Source: Diadophis punctatus similis (lineage: Eukaryota > Chordata > Lepidosauria > Squamata > Dipsadidae). From it: a stretch of 64,000 nt of DNA. Both the position numbers and the translations under genes were made by a program. The stretch lies in contig JALIGW010000002.1 in NCBI GenBank assembly GCA_023053685.1, forward strand, positions 248,109,356 to 248,173,355. The letters are read 5' to 3'. Within the stretch, counting starts at the first letter, position 1, and each line of letters begins with the position of its first letter. Below the pieces are notes generated by a model that saw only the letters and a program-made list of their open reading frames with translations, was not told the origin of the DNA and did not search any database. Shown here in pieces: positions 41,862 to 52,027 of the stretch.

Positions 41862-42297
41862 TTAGACATGCCTTCCTCTTTGCCTTTCCCAGGAAATTTT
41901 TTTTAGAAAAGAAATGGTGGTGAGGCCAGACTGATGGACTTATGGTCAAATAGTACGGTATCATTCAATTATTGTGACCCTATCGAATCTAAGGAGGAGT
42001 TGGAATTAGAAGAATGGAATGGAATGGGGATGGAACTTTGACTTTCTTTTGGGTGGGGAAATAAGAGATTTTATCATTTATGGTGGACATGTGGCAAATG
42101 GTTTTATGATGTTGGTTTCTAACATTGAATAAATTCCCAAGAATGTATAAAGGCACCTTGAATGTTGGAAATGTGTGTAAGAGATTTCATCATTTATGGT
42201 GGACGTGGCAAAGAAATATTGGAGTAGGATTCACATCTTAATAGAGAAGATTCTTAAAGAGAATATAAAGATAAAACAAGAAAGTTTTCTTTTAGTG
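41862..42297 (+). mobile_element. L1 ORF2 end remnant (B2)
   Basis: Frames such as FHHLWWT at about 42188, followed by a stretch ending GIHIL..EKILKENIKIKQ in shifted frames, match the C-terminal region of L1 ORF2. A partial duplication of the HHLWWT segment lies at 42066-42092. The remnant is decayed. Confidence 0.5.
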
Positions 42298-42440
42298 CAG
42301 GGTTGGTAACCTTAAACACTCAGAGCGCCATTTGGTCCCATTTCCCAGAGAAAACAAAATAAAGGGAGCCACAAAAACCTTTTGACATCTAAAATGAAGA
42401 TAACACCCCATATATCATTTTTTACCTTTAAAACAGGACA
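42298..42440. mobile_element. hAT fragment (same insertion as 28390-28777)
   Basis: Starts cagggttggtaaccttaaac and matches the left 140 bp of the B1 element. The right end is missing. Confidence 0.75.
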
Positions 42441-42671
42441 TTTCAGATTATACTTTTACAGATCTTTAAAATTGATGTGGCTTTCTGGAAGGCTTTCTGC
42501 TATTTAAAAGAAGATACAATAGCACTGGGCCTCTTCAGAGCAAGAATTTATTTTTAAAAGCTTCTTCATTTTGTTAAGTTGTCTAGAACAATAATAAAGC
42601 AGTCTTTAAAAAATAAGTCTTATAATTTGAACACTTTACAAACATTTAACAAAATAACATATTAACAGAAT
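42441..42671. other. B2-only AT-rich sequence
   Basis: No gene or known repeat is recognised. It is not present in B1. Confidence 0.4.
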
Positions 42672-42751
42672 CTACCTCTACCTAGGATAGAACTCACAAC
42701 CTCCTGACTGTGAGGCAAGAGCTCTACCTCTAGGCTACAGCAGCTGTAGCT
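42672..42751 (-). repeat. tRNA-derived SINE-like segment
   Basis: On the - strand gctgtagcctagaggtagag resembles a tRNA D-arm (A box), and ggttgtgagttctatcc resembles a T-arm (B box) at normal spacing. Acceptor-stem pairing is poor. It reads better as a tRNA-derived SINE head or tRNA pseudogene than as a working tRNA gene. Confidence 0.45.
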
Positions 42752-42978
42752 TATCTCCTTGCAATTTCAGCACTGTAACATTGCCAGCAGTTTATCTCCA
42801 AGCATTTTGTCTCATTACAGCCACCGTAGTTAGTTTCATTTTACCACGTGGCTTGCAAGCCTGTCAGCTGTAGGTCGGGAGGCAAGTAATCTCTTAGTGT
42901 GCTAATAAGGCTTTGCCCTGTTTGCTGCAAAGAGGTAAATTGCTGGCAGGCAGAGGCCAAAGGGTGGGAGTGGCTGGG

Positions 42979-43066
42979 TGGGGCTACATTCAGTGTATAA
43001 GACGCACCCAAATTTTCACCCTCTTTTTGAGGGTAAAAAGGTGCGTCTTATACTCCGAAAAATACG
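42979..43066. repeat. Palindromic MITE (gtgcgtcttatac ends)
   Basis: Arms gtataagacgcaccc and aggtgcgtcttatac, with caccctctttttgagggt between, form a long hairpin of about 55 bp, followed by ccgaaaaatacggta. I recall this as a widespread vertebrate repeat but cannot name the superfamily with confidence. Confidence 0.6.
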
Positions 43067-43855
43067 GTATGTATACATGTGGAAACTCCATGTGTTTTCA
43101 GCCGGAGAGCTGTCCCCAAACCCAAAATGGTTACAGTCAAACCTTTGCTAACTTTAAAGATGTGGGGGCTTTAATTGATAAAATAATGCCTAAAGACTGC
43201 AAGATCTGAAGCACCAGTTTTGCCATGGCAGTCCTCAGTTCCCAGTAAGGGCAGAAAATACACACCACAACCACTCTGATGACATTCCTATTGAAGCAGT
43301 CCTCACTTACTGACTGCATTTGGGACTGGCATCTGTGTCACTAAGCAGCCTGATCAGGAAGCATGATATCACATGACAGTGCCAACTTACATATGCTCCT
43401 CAGCAGTTAAGTGGATCCCTGTGGGTTTTTAAAGGCAATTTCACCTGACTGTGGCTTGCAACTTCCTGCTGGCATCCCCACTGATTTTGCTTGACAAGAA
43501 TCTGGCTGGGAATCATAAATGTGCACCGTTTGGCAGAACCCAAATTGTTGCAACTCCTTTTCTTGCACCTTCATAACCACAGGAACTGCTGACTTGTTCA
43601 GGTCACTGAACAAGTGCTACAATGTCCAATAATTTGTGAACAAGATGTATATATGCCTTTACAGTACCATTGTAACTGTGAAGGCTCAGGGAACAAATGG
43701 TAAGTGAAGACTACCTATACAACTGAACATTCCAAAGGTTCTCAAAGCTATTTTTTAAGAAGTGCTGGCCTAAACACAGTTGAAACTGATTCCATAATAG
43801 GAAATACCATGCTTGTTGGCTACATAAGGAAACAAAAAAGCAAAAAAAACCCTCT
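43067..43855. mobile_element. B2 flank with DNA-transposon remnant
   Basis: Counterpart of 29391-30170. The MITE-like part is at about 43290-43722. No coding sequence is recognised. Confidence 0.5.
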
Positions 43856-44813
43856 GCTCTGTTTTAGGCCCAGTACTCTTCAACATCTTTATCAATGACT
43901 TGGACGAGGGGATAGATGGGGAACTCATCAAATTTGCAGATGACACCAAACTGGCAGGAATAGCCAACTCTCCAGAAGATAGGCTCAAGATACAGAAGGA
44001 TCTTGTCAGACTTGAACATTGGGCGCTATCAAACAAAATGAAATTCAATGGTGAAAAAAGTAAGGTTCTACATTTAGGCAAGAAAAACAAAATGCAGAGG
44101 TACAGTATATGTGGTACCTTGCTCAACAGTAGTAACTGTGAGAGGGATCTTGGAGTCCTAGTGGACAACTATTTAAATATGAGCCAGCAGTGTGCAGCAG
44201 CTGCCAAAAAAGCCAACACAGTTCTAGGCTGCATTAACAGAGGGATAGAATCAAGATCACGCGAAGTGTTAATACCACTTTATAATGCCTTGGTAAGGCC
44301 ACACTTGGAATACTGCATTCAGTTTTGGTCGCAACGATGTAAAAAGGATGTTAAAACTCTAGAAAGAGTGCAGAGAAGAGCAACAAAGATGATTGGGGGA
44401 CTGGAGGCTAAAACATGAAGAACAGTTGCAGGAACTGGGTATGTCTAGTTTAATGAAAAGAAGGATCAGGGGAGACATGATAGCAGTGTTCCAATATCTC
44501 AGGGGTTGCCACAAAGAAGAGGGAGTCAAACTATTCTCCAAAGCACCTGAAGGTAGAACAAGAAGCAATGGGTGGAAACTAAACAAGGAGAAAAGTAACT
44601 TTGAACTAAGGAGAAATTTCCTGACAGTTAGAACAATTAATCAGTGGAACAGCTTGCCTCCAGAAGTTGTGAATGCTCCAACACTGGAAGTTTTTAAGAA
44701 AATGTTGGATAACCATTTGTCTGAAGTAGTGTAGGGTTTCCTGCCTAGGCAGGGGGTTGGACTAGAAGACCTCCAAGGCCCCTTCCAACTCTGTTGTTAT
44801 TATTATTATTATT
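43856..44813 (+). mobile_element. CR1 LINE, 5'-truncated, B2 only
   Basis: It begins in the RT at gctctgttttaggcccagta and runs to the 3' tail and a short (ATT)n tract. It sits about 35 bp away from the place where B1 has its own CR1. B1's matching sequence (near 30150-30170) is uninterrupted, so the two CR1 copies inserted independently. Confidence 0.9.
43900..44734 (+). pseudogene. CR1 reverse transcriptase, C-terminal part, frameshifted
   Basis: The first frame (43900-44418) contains [39 protein letters not shown] and [13 protein letters not shown] deletion in aaaacatgaag near 44412 shifts to a second frame (44393-44734) ending FKKMLDNHLSEVV. It is very close to the B1 CR1 in sequence. 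Truncated and inactive. Confidence 0.88.
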
Positions 44814-44989
44814 AAAAATCACAAAAGAGATTTCCAATATTATTGCCAAAAAACCAAGCAGGTCCATAACAGAACAACAGAGGTGGAAGGGATCTTGGAG
44901 ATCTTCTAGATCTAGACCAATCCCCTGCTCAATCAGGAGAGCCCATACCATTCTGGATAAATGGCTGTTCAGTTTCTTCTTAAAAGGTT

Positions 44990-45650
44990 CCTGAGGAACC
45001 TGACAACTCTGTCGTGCAAAAGATAGAGGAGATAATTAGAGGGTCAGCTATACTGGACTTAATACTTATGAACAGGTAGGTTCGTTTGAAGAGAAGAAAT
45101 GAAAGAGCAACAAACATGATTGGGGGCTTGAGGTGAAAACATATGAAGAACAGTTGTAGGAATTGGGTAGGTCTGGGCTGGTGAAAAGGATTAGAGGTGA
45201 CATGCTGCCACAAAGAAGAGATTAAGTTATCCTCCAAAGCACCAGAAGGCAAGACAAGAAGTAATGGGTGGAAACTAATGAAGGAGCATCCTAGAAACAA
45301 GAAGAAATTTTCTAATAGCGACCAGTGGAACGGATTGCATTCCCAAGTTGTGGGTGCTCCTCACTGGAGGCTTTGAAGAAAGGGGCGTGCATAAGCGCAC
45401 AATCGTGCCTACCGTTCCTGTCCTAATGTACCCATATATTCATACCTTTTTTACTTTTATTCATGCTTATAATATTAAATATATATTCAATCATGTTTTA
45501 TTGTTTGCACTTTGCTTATAATCATATATGCTTGACAAATAAACAAATACAAATACAAAAAAAAGATACTGGACAGCCATTTGTCTGAAGTGGTCTAAGT
45601 GCGCATGCTTGAGCAGGGGGTTGGACTACATGATCGCAAAGGTCACATCC
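44990..45650 (+). mobile_element. CR1 fragment with an inserted A-tailed retroposon
   Basis: Counterpart of 35130-35670. At about 45380-45565 B2 has an extra segment (ggggcgtgcataagcgcaca... ending aaacaaatacaaatacaaaa) that B1 lacks. The A-rich end suggests a short retroposon of unknown type. Confidence 0.65.
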
Positions 45651-45669
45651 AACGGTTTTTTTCTATATT

Positions 45670-45960
45670 CTAGTTGCTTCTCTGCTTCTACGCTGCGGAG
45701 GAAATCAAGCAGCCTTTCTTGCTCCCAGCCTCTCCTCCAACCTGTCCTCAACTCACCCACCAGCTGCTGCTTCGACTCTTGCAAGAGCACAGAAGCTCCT
45801 CGGCGCCCCACCTTCCTTCCTCCCGTGAGCGACCCGCTGGATCCTGCACGTCTCTCCCCTCCTTTCTAGCAATGCAGTACTTGATGGTTTTAACCCCTTA
45901 AAAGCTCAACCCCAGAGGCCTCTACTTACTATAGTGACGGCTTTCTAGGCGCCGATGTTG
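45670..45960 (-). repeat. Repeat unit R, copy 3
   Basis: The frame 45811-45626 (- strand) is nearly the same as 35825-35640, differing at a few residues (LLDFLRSVEAEKQ, YRKKPLD). It is the B2 partner of copy 2. Confidence 0.5.
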
Positions 45961-46179
45961 CCCATCTGACCGCCATCTCCCGATGGGAGGGGGTAAAGCA
46001 GGCTCGTCCCGTCTCTACCTATTAAGGCGTTTGCATGATCCATTTTCACGGATTACATGCAACCAAGTCATTTTCGACTCCTAGCAACCCACCTTGGCAA
46101 CTGATTCAAGTGAAATAGTGAAACGTGACACTATTTAACTTGTGAAGATTAGCTACATGCTGAGTCCTAAACGTTCATG

Positions 46180-46447
46180 AAGTTCTTACAGAATAAGAGT
46201 TGGAAGGGACCAATTCTCCAAGCAGGGGAGCCTATACTATTCCGGACAAATGGCTCTCCAGTCTCCTCTTAAAAACCTTCATTGATGGAGCACCCATAAC
46301 TTCTGGAGGGAAGCCATTCCACTGATCAATTGTTCTTCCTGACAGGAAGTTTCTCCTTAATTCTAGGTTGTATCCCTTTCTGACATGTCTCCCTCTCTTC
46401 CTTCTTGTCCTACTCTCGGGAGCTTTGAAGACTAGGCTGCCACCCCA
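46180..46447 (-). mobile_element. CR1 3' region, reverse orientation (B2)
   Basis: Starts ttacagaataagagttggaa and has the same content as 36150-36480. It ends at the B2 boundary, followed by a (GT)n tract near 46462-46488. Confidence 0.75.
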
Positions 46448-46488
46448 ACCCCCGCTTTTGTGTATGTGTGTGTGTGTGTGTGTGTGTG

Positions 46489-46790
46489 CGGGGTTCGGAC
46501 CGGTTCACCAAAACTGGTAGGTGGTGATGTCACGATGACATCACCGAACTGGATTGGTCAGTGCTGCCATATTTTTAAAAATGTTTTTATTTTATTTTAT
46601 TTTATTTGAGCATGTGCAGAAGCCGAATTCCAGCACTGTGCATGCAGTCGCCATCTTTTTTTGGCTTTGTTTCCTCCCCACCTGGATTTTTCGTTACTGC
46701 ACATGCACGAGCCCACGAGGCGTACCCACGTGGCACAGGAGCAAGCAAACTGGCAGCAAGGTAAGTTGGAACCCGCCCCTGGAATAGATC
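46489..46790. mobile_element. hAT-like non-autonomous element (probable)
   Basis: Contains ggttcggaccggttcaccaa, agcactgtgcatgcagtcgc and ggaacccgcccctgg, like the ends and interior of the element at 6834-7604. A target duplication was not confirmed. Confidence 0.5.
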
Positions 46791-47032
46791 TAGCTATCTC
46801 TTTGTCTCTTAAGTGAGGACATCTGCTGTGGGCTATTGAGGAGGGTGGGGGCTATTAAGAATGAGTCTGTTTTCTGCCTAAAGAACATGTTTCTCCACTT
46901 CTCATCCAGGGAAATATAATATTCTGCCTTTTTAATATTTTGTCACAATGTGAATATTGCCAGTGGAGCACCTCTGCAATATTTCTAGGTTTTCAACAGC
47001 ATAACGACATTGGTGCCAGCATTGAAGTATTT
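46791..47032. other. Unclassified sequence before the ERV
   Basis: No gene is recognised. It may include a reversed CR1 remnant. Confidence 0.35.
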
Positions 47033-47263
47033 CTACTGCTGCACGAGGCTCTGAACGAAATGTCTATCCCTGCCTATCCTTTCCCAATCTCTGAACTTTA
47101 GAGATCCACTTCCAGGATACCAAGGGCATTGTTTTCCTATCTCATTTACTAGATTCCTAAGCTGAGTATCAGAAACAGACCTGCCTGGTGTCTGCACTAA
47201 GTACCTAAGTTCCTGAACGTGCTTTTCCTGCACGTGAGATAAACTACTGCCCATACTTACCAC
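47033..47263 (-). pseudogene. ERV Gag matrix N-terminus (betaretrovirus-like), truncated
   Basis: The likely start is the ATG at 47254, giving MGSSLS, a typical myristoylation signal that anchors Gag at the plasma membrane. About 70 residues follow, with a CPWYPGSGSL-type motif like the matrix proteins of betaretroviruses and ERV-K. A TAG ends the frame at 47033-47035, and no capsid, pol or env follows. A gtaagt splice-donor-like motif overlaps the region just before the ATG (about 47260). It is an old, deleted copy. Confidence 0.7.
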
Positions 47264-47346
47264 GAAGAGGGGTCCTTAGAGGACGTAGGTGCACCTTTGG
47301 GGTCTGTTCCAGACGAATGATAAACAGGGTGGAGGCTTCTGAAGAT

Positions 47347-47365
47347 GTCCCTGTGACGGGCGCCA
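47347..47365 (-). other. ERV primer-binding site (tRNA-Lys type)
   Basis: On the - strand, two bases after the LTR end, TGGCGCCCGTCACAGGGAC closely resembles the tRNA-Lys3 primer-binding site used by lentiviruses and some betaretroviruses, with one or two differences. Confidence 0.75.
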
Positions 47366-47367
47366 GA

Positions 47368-47893
47368 TGTAGAAATCACAGACACAGAGACATGATTTCC
47401 TGAACAAAGCTTGTCCAAGTTAGGGATCTCTCTGAGTGAGCAGCCTCGTGTTCAGAAGCTCTGGCCTTTTGGACTTGCTGCTTTATTATTTATAACAAGT
47501 TTCTTGTGTGTACAAGTATAAAAGATTAACTTTACTAACATAATTATAATGAATAAATGGTTAATATGTGACACATAGTATACAGACAAAATCCTATCAA
47601 GGTATGATTGCTAAGTAAACAGAAGAGTATCTAATTAGTTTTTACCTTAGACAAACAGGAGGGCTTTAATTACCTTAGGTAAACGGAAGCTTGAACTAAT
47701 AATTATTTCTTTAAACTAATCAAAGGAGTGGGTTGCCTGGTTAAGCACGTAGACTATATCATATTAGCCAAAGGACATTTCACATTCTTGGCATCTGATA
47801 GTCCACCCACATTGCCTAGTTAGGTACGTAGGCTATATCATATTAACCAAAGGGATTTCCATATTCTTGGCAGATTCTGATAGTCCACCCACA
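47368..47893 (-). mobile_element. ERV LTR (5' LTR of a betaretrovirus-like provirus remnant)
   Basis: On the - strand the LTR runs from tgtgggtggactatcag (47893) to gatttctaca (47368), TG...CA. U3 holds two direct copies of about 80 bp (47893-47814 and about 47813-47736, both starting tgtgggtggactatcag), like an enhancer repeat. A tttatactt TATA-like motif and an aataaa poly-A signal follow. The primer site and gag start lie next to it, so this is a 5' LTR. Confidence 0.8.
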
Positions 47894-47954
47894 GAAAAGA
47901 GGGGGTTGACCTATTGTACAAAAAAGGACAAGAATTAACAGATTTATCAAAAAA

Positions 47955-48300
47955 AGAAGGAATCTAACCTAGAATTAAGGAAACATTTCTTGTAAGTTAA
48001 ACCAATTAATCAGTGGAATGGCTTGCCTCCAGAAGTTGTGGGTGCTCTATTTGTTTGGAATGGCCTAAGATCCTCAGGGAGACTGGGAGTGGGGAAAAGC
48101 CCAAGGGCAGGGGTGAAATTGAGCAGGTTCTGGAGAACCGGTAGCAGAAAGTTTGAGTAATTTGGAGAACCGACAAACATCACTTCTGGCTGGCCCCAGA
48201 GTGGGGTGGAAATGGAGATTTTGCAGTATCCTTCCCCTGGAGTGGGATGGAAAGTGAGATTTTGCAGAGGCCTAGGGATGCCTGGGGGTGGGGCAAGCCT
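47955..48300 (+). mobile_element. CR1 3' scrap and hAT-like fragment
   Basis: Bases 47955-48065 (accaattaatcagtggaatg, ttgcctccagaagttgtggg) are CR1 C-terminus. From 48113 caggggtgaaattgagcagg, with ttctggagaaccggtagcag, matches the start of an abundant hAT-type non-autonomous family. No right end was found. Confidence 0.6.
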
Positions 48301-48849
48301 GGACCTGAACTAGTCCTCCAAGAGTTTCCCCCAACACTGAGGTAGCCAGTGTCCTATTTAGCGACTTGCACATTCATTTATCGGCTGCATAACAGAGAGC
48401 AGCGTGTGGGGTTAGTTAATCAAAGCACTGTCGCCATTGCTAAATGCATCCATAACAGGTAGGCCTCATTACAGTTGTATCTCGAGGATTACTTCTTTGC
48501 TGGCCGGCGAGTTGTGAGAATCAAAATCAGGTGGACACCAAGATAGAAGGCTGAAACTCCAAATGTAGGATTTCAATAATCTATATACAAAAAACACCAA
48601 CCAAAGGCCGTTTTGAGAAATTCCACAAACTCTGTAAAAGGAAATATCCAGTAAACCTCTGTTGACAAACACAAACAGGTATTTAGCTTTTATCAAACTA
48701 ATATTTTCCATTTTTTTCTCCCCACATAACATTATAATCCTGAGAGATGCTGACTAAAACAAATCAAGCCACAATTCAAATTGTCAATTTCTCACTTACA
48801 CTTCCAATGGGAAATCAGAAATGAAATTCAAGCCTTCTCTAAACCTGGC

Positions 48850-50168
48850 AGTGTTTGCCTCATATGTGTTACTTTGTGTGCAATAAAGGATGATTTTTGT
48901 CTGAAATACCGTCTACAGACTGGACATCTGAAAGGTTTTACTCCTGTGTGTAAAACTACATGACTGATGAGACTAGACCCACTACTGAAATTTTTCTCAC
49001 ACTCCGGACATTTGTATGGTTTCTCTCCTGTGTGAGTCCTTTAGTGGGTCGCCAGGTTGGAATTCTGACTGAAACTTCTGCCACAATCAAGACATTCAAA
49101 GGGTTTCTTTCCTTTGGTGAGTCCTCTGGTGTGACACCAAACTGGAATTCTGACTGAAACTTTTCCGACAAAGAGGACATTCAAAGGGTTTCTCTCCCGT
49201 GTGAGTTCTCTGATGTCTTACCAGGTTGGAATTCTGATTGAAACGTTTCCCACAATCAGGACATTCAAAGGGTTTCTCTTCTGTATGAGTCCTCTGATGG
49301 TGACTGAAACTTTTCCCGCAATCTGGACATTCAAAGGGTTTCTCTCCTGTGTGAGTCCTCAGGTGTGCCATGAGGTGGGAATTTCCAATGAAACGTTTCC
49401 CACAATCTGGACAGTCATACGGCTTCTCCCTGCTGTGAGTCCTCAGATGTATCACGAAGTTGCCAGTTTCGCTAAAGCATTTACCACATTGGGAGCACTT
49501 GTAGGCATCTTATACGCCGCCCTGAGTCCCCAGGGAGTAGGGTGGCTCATAAGAATCCCAAAATAAATAAATAAATAAATGTCTCCTGTGTGGGTCTTTC
49601 CATGAACCAAAACTGACTTGTTCTGACTTGAGCTTTTTCCACATTCAGATAATTTGTATCTGCTCTTCTCCAGAGTGGATTCTCCCCTCACTTGTGATTT
49701 GAAGTCTGCTTTTCTCACAATAGGCACATCTATGGAGCTTTTCCGCCACTGATATTCTTGAGAAGGTCGAAAATATGTGTGATCCCTTATTTAGGGGTGC
49801 TTTGATTTAAGCCCCTTTCTTTCTTCTAGGGCAAGGCCTGCATTACTATCTGCCCTATGTGACTATCCAATTGACCTTTTCCTACTCATTGACCTCCAGA
49901 TATTTCCCTCTTTTTCTGAAATGGAAAAATAATCTCCTTGGACCTTTTGGTGTGATATATATTTGAATTCCGCATACTCAACTTTTTCCAGCTCGAAATA
50001 ACACCTTGATTTTCTTTCCTCCGTCTTTCACTTACTGGGGAAGGAGAAGAATTGTGTGGTTTTTCTGAAGAAAATGGATATTTTAATTTCTGCCTCAATT
50101 TCCTTTGCTTTTCAATGTTGATTGTTATTCTCAGTTTTCCAGACTGCTCTTATTGGCATCCTCTTTCC
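48850..50168 (-). pseudogene. C2H2 ZNF terminal exon, pseudogene (A3)
   Basis: The exon begins at 50168 after acceptor cttacag. The degenerate finger ([12 protein letters not shown]) leads to HTGD, where an L2 tail (about 49508-49580) is inserted. Intact fingers follow at 49455-49096 (YDCPDC, FECPDC, FECPDC, FECPLC), one having lost about 15 bp (SFSHHQRTH). A one-base insertion near 49110 (THQRKET) shifts the frame. The next finger has a TAA (ATH*RTH), and two C-terminal fingers ([20 protein letters not shown]) and a tail ending GLEKA follow. This copy keeps the C-terminus that A1 and A2 have lost. Confidence 0.9.
49508..49580 (+). mobile_element. L2-type LINE 3' tail inserted in the A3 ZNF
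   Basis: Hairpin gccgccct (49516-49523) with agggtggc (49539-49546, one mismatch) and an aaataaataaataaataaat tail. It interrupts the finger array; A1 and A2 lack it. Confidence 0.85.
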
Positions 50169-50415
50169 CTGTAAGATTGAAGTAAAAGTGTAATTTTAAT
50201 GATTTATAAAATGGTTGCATTAGATGTCAAAAAAGGAAAAAAAGTATACATTACAATGAAAAAGCAAACATGCCACAATGCTAGAATAATCTCTTACATT
50301 AATTGTGACATTTGACTACCGTGATCCAAGTTCCATTATCCATTCTATCATGAAATTCACTTGCTGACTTGTGTCAGTCACAAATTCTTAGCCCTGCAAA
50401 GGGTAATCATCAAAT

Positions 50416-50706
50416 ACAGTTATGTGAAAAAGAAAGTACACCCTCTTTGAGTTCTGTGATTTTACATATCACAACATAGTAGAAATAATCTGGTCCTTAG
50501 CAGTTCTTAAAAATGGGTAAATATAACCTCAGATGAACAACGTATGATATATTACACCCATGTCATCATTTTTTTTACAAAAGAAAGCTTCTAAGTAGAA
50601 GCCCAGTGCTGCTAAACAAGTGTTCTTGATCAATTAACATCACCAAGTGTGACTGCATCTATAAAAGCTGAACTTGTAGGAGTTTGCTGGTCTCTAGCAC
50701 TCTATA
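50416..50706 (+). mobile_element. Tc1-like transposon end (A3 copy)
   Basis: Starts tacagttatgtgaaaaagaa. It is the partner of 14877-15157. The uninterrupted hAT target lies at its right edge. Confidence 0.65.
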
Positions 50707-50708
50707 GC

Positions 50709-50962
50709 ACATTCAGAAAGTATTTAGACCCACTTTGTTTTGTCAATTTTGTTATGCTGCAGCCTGATTGTAGTTACTGAAAATCATTTTTTTATCATTA
50801 ATCTACACTCAGTAACCCATAATGACTAAGTTTATAGAAGTCTGTAAATTTATTAAAAGGAAAAATCTGAAATTTCACTTTGGCGTAAGTATTCAGATCC
50901 CTCCCTCAGTACTTTGTTCAAGCATCCTTGGCAGCAACTACAGCCTCGAGTCTTTTTGGACA
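50709..50962 (+). mobile_element. Tc1 transposon end (A3 copy)
   Basis: Contains attcagaaagtatttagacc and gtaagtattcagatccctcc. It is the partner of 13786-14033. Confidence 0.65.
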
Positions 50963-51105
50963 TGAATGCTCCAACACTGGAAGTTTTTAAGAAGAGATTG
51001 GACAACCATTTGTCTGAAATGATATTGGTTTCCTACCGGATGAGGGGCTTGGATTAAAAGACCTCCAAGGTGTCTTTCAACTCTGTTATTCTGTTATCTG
51101 GGAAG
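50963..51105 (+). mobile_element. CR1 LINE 3' end (A3 copy)
   Basis: Reads gaatgctccaacactggaag and finishes caactctgttattctgttat, the CR1 3' end with its ATTCTGTT-type tail. It is the partner of 13640-13785. Confidence 0.85.
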
Positions 51106-51400
51106 AGTTATAACACAATTCCCCAACAATTTAAACTCCATCATTCCACATTCCACTGTCAACTAGTAAAGCATTCCAGGCCTGCTTTTGAGTTGCCATA
51201 AGCAAGGAAGAGAGAAAACTGATGGAGTTGCTCGTTTTTATGACACACCCAGGGGGGAGGAGGACAACAGGGTCATAGGGGACTGTAAATTACGTGGAGT
51301 CAGAGCTGACTCCGCATGGGTAATTGCCAAGATGTTGCTCCTAATAAATAATTGGATTTCTTGTGAAACTTGGCTCGAGGCTCATGAAGTAATTAGGGCA
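51106..51400 (+). other. LTR-like sequence (A3 copy, uninterrupted)
   Basis: Partner of 12896-13640 without the L1 tail. Contains aataaataattggatttctt near 51344. Termini are not resolved. Confidence 0.35.
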
Positions 51401-51955
51401 TTCTTCGGAAACTTCACATCCACATTCACAAGGAAAGGAAAACATGGAAAACAATTGCCAATCTTTCCAGAAGTGGACGTCTCAGCAAATTCATTCCAAG
51501 TTCAGAACGTGCAATGCTCATGGAAATTACAAAAAAAACAAGCATTAAATCTCATCCTCTACAGGCCTCATTTAGCATGTTAAGTGTTAAAGTTCATCAC
51601 AGTACAATTAGAAAAAACTGAACAAGTATAGTCCGTTTGGAAGGGTTGCCAGGAGAAAGCCTCTTCTCTGTAAAAAGGACATGGCAGAAGCAGTAAGATT
51701 TGAAAAGCTGCATCTGAACTAATTACAAGACTTCTGGAACACTGCCCTTTGGACAGATGAGACCAAAGTGGAGATATTCGCCATAAAGCACAGTGCCATT
51801 TTGAGGAAAATCAAATAAAACATCACCAGAAACATCTCATATCAACCGTCAAGGACAGTGATGAAGGGGTGATGATTTGGACTTGTTTTGCAGCCACAGG
51901 ACCTGGCCACTTTACAGTCATTGAGTCATCTATGAATTCCTCTCTATACTGAAGT
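51400..51955 (+). pseudogene. Tc1/mariner transposase remnant (A3 copy)
   Basis: The + strand carries transposase scraps: GRVARRKPLL-like near 51640-51670, TDETKVE-like near 51755-51775 and ATGPGHF near 51893-51915, in different frames with stops between. It is the partner of 12300-12895. Confidence 0.75.
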
Positions 51956-51985
51956 ATTTGCTTTCTCCCAACCATGCTTGCTTAC

Positions 51986-52026
51986 CCTGTTTCTTTTCAT
52001 TTAGCTACTGCTCGAACTTGCTCGAA
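51986..52026 (-). pseudogene. U2AF2: U2AF2-like first exon remnant (A3 copy)
   Basis: On the - strand gagcagtagctaaatgaaaa corresponds to the exon at 12245-12280, followed by an intact ggtaag donor (51986-51981). In frame it reads FEQ then stop TAG. The 5' part including the ATG has been replaced by other sequence from about 52027. It shows that the A2 donor was once functional. Confidence 0.65.
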
Positions 52027-52027
52027 C

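Larger units (their letters stand above)
36503..46447 (+). repeat. Segmental duplication B2
   Basis: Direct tandem partner of B1. B2-only insertions are the Helitron (37065-38481), the LTR (41537-41856), the CR1 (43856-44813) and an A-tailed retroposon (about 45380-45565). The region 42440-43060 also differs from B1. Confidence 0.92.
48440..52027 (-). repeat. Segmental duplication A3, inverted and older
   Basis: The reverse strand matches 12243-15176 followed directly by 17337-19440. It lacks the L1 at 15177-17336, the L1 at 13133-13546 and the hAT at 14042-14868, all of which are in A2. It is more diverged from A1 and A2 than they are from each other. Confidence 0.9.

Noticed and set aside
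42672..42751. Functional tRNA gene
   Set aside because: A- and B-box-like segments exist, but acceptor and anticodon stems do not pair well; a SINE or tRNA pseudogene fits better.
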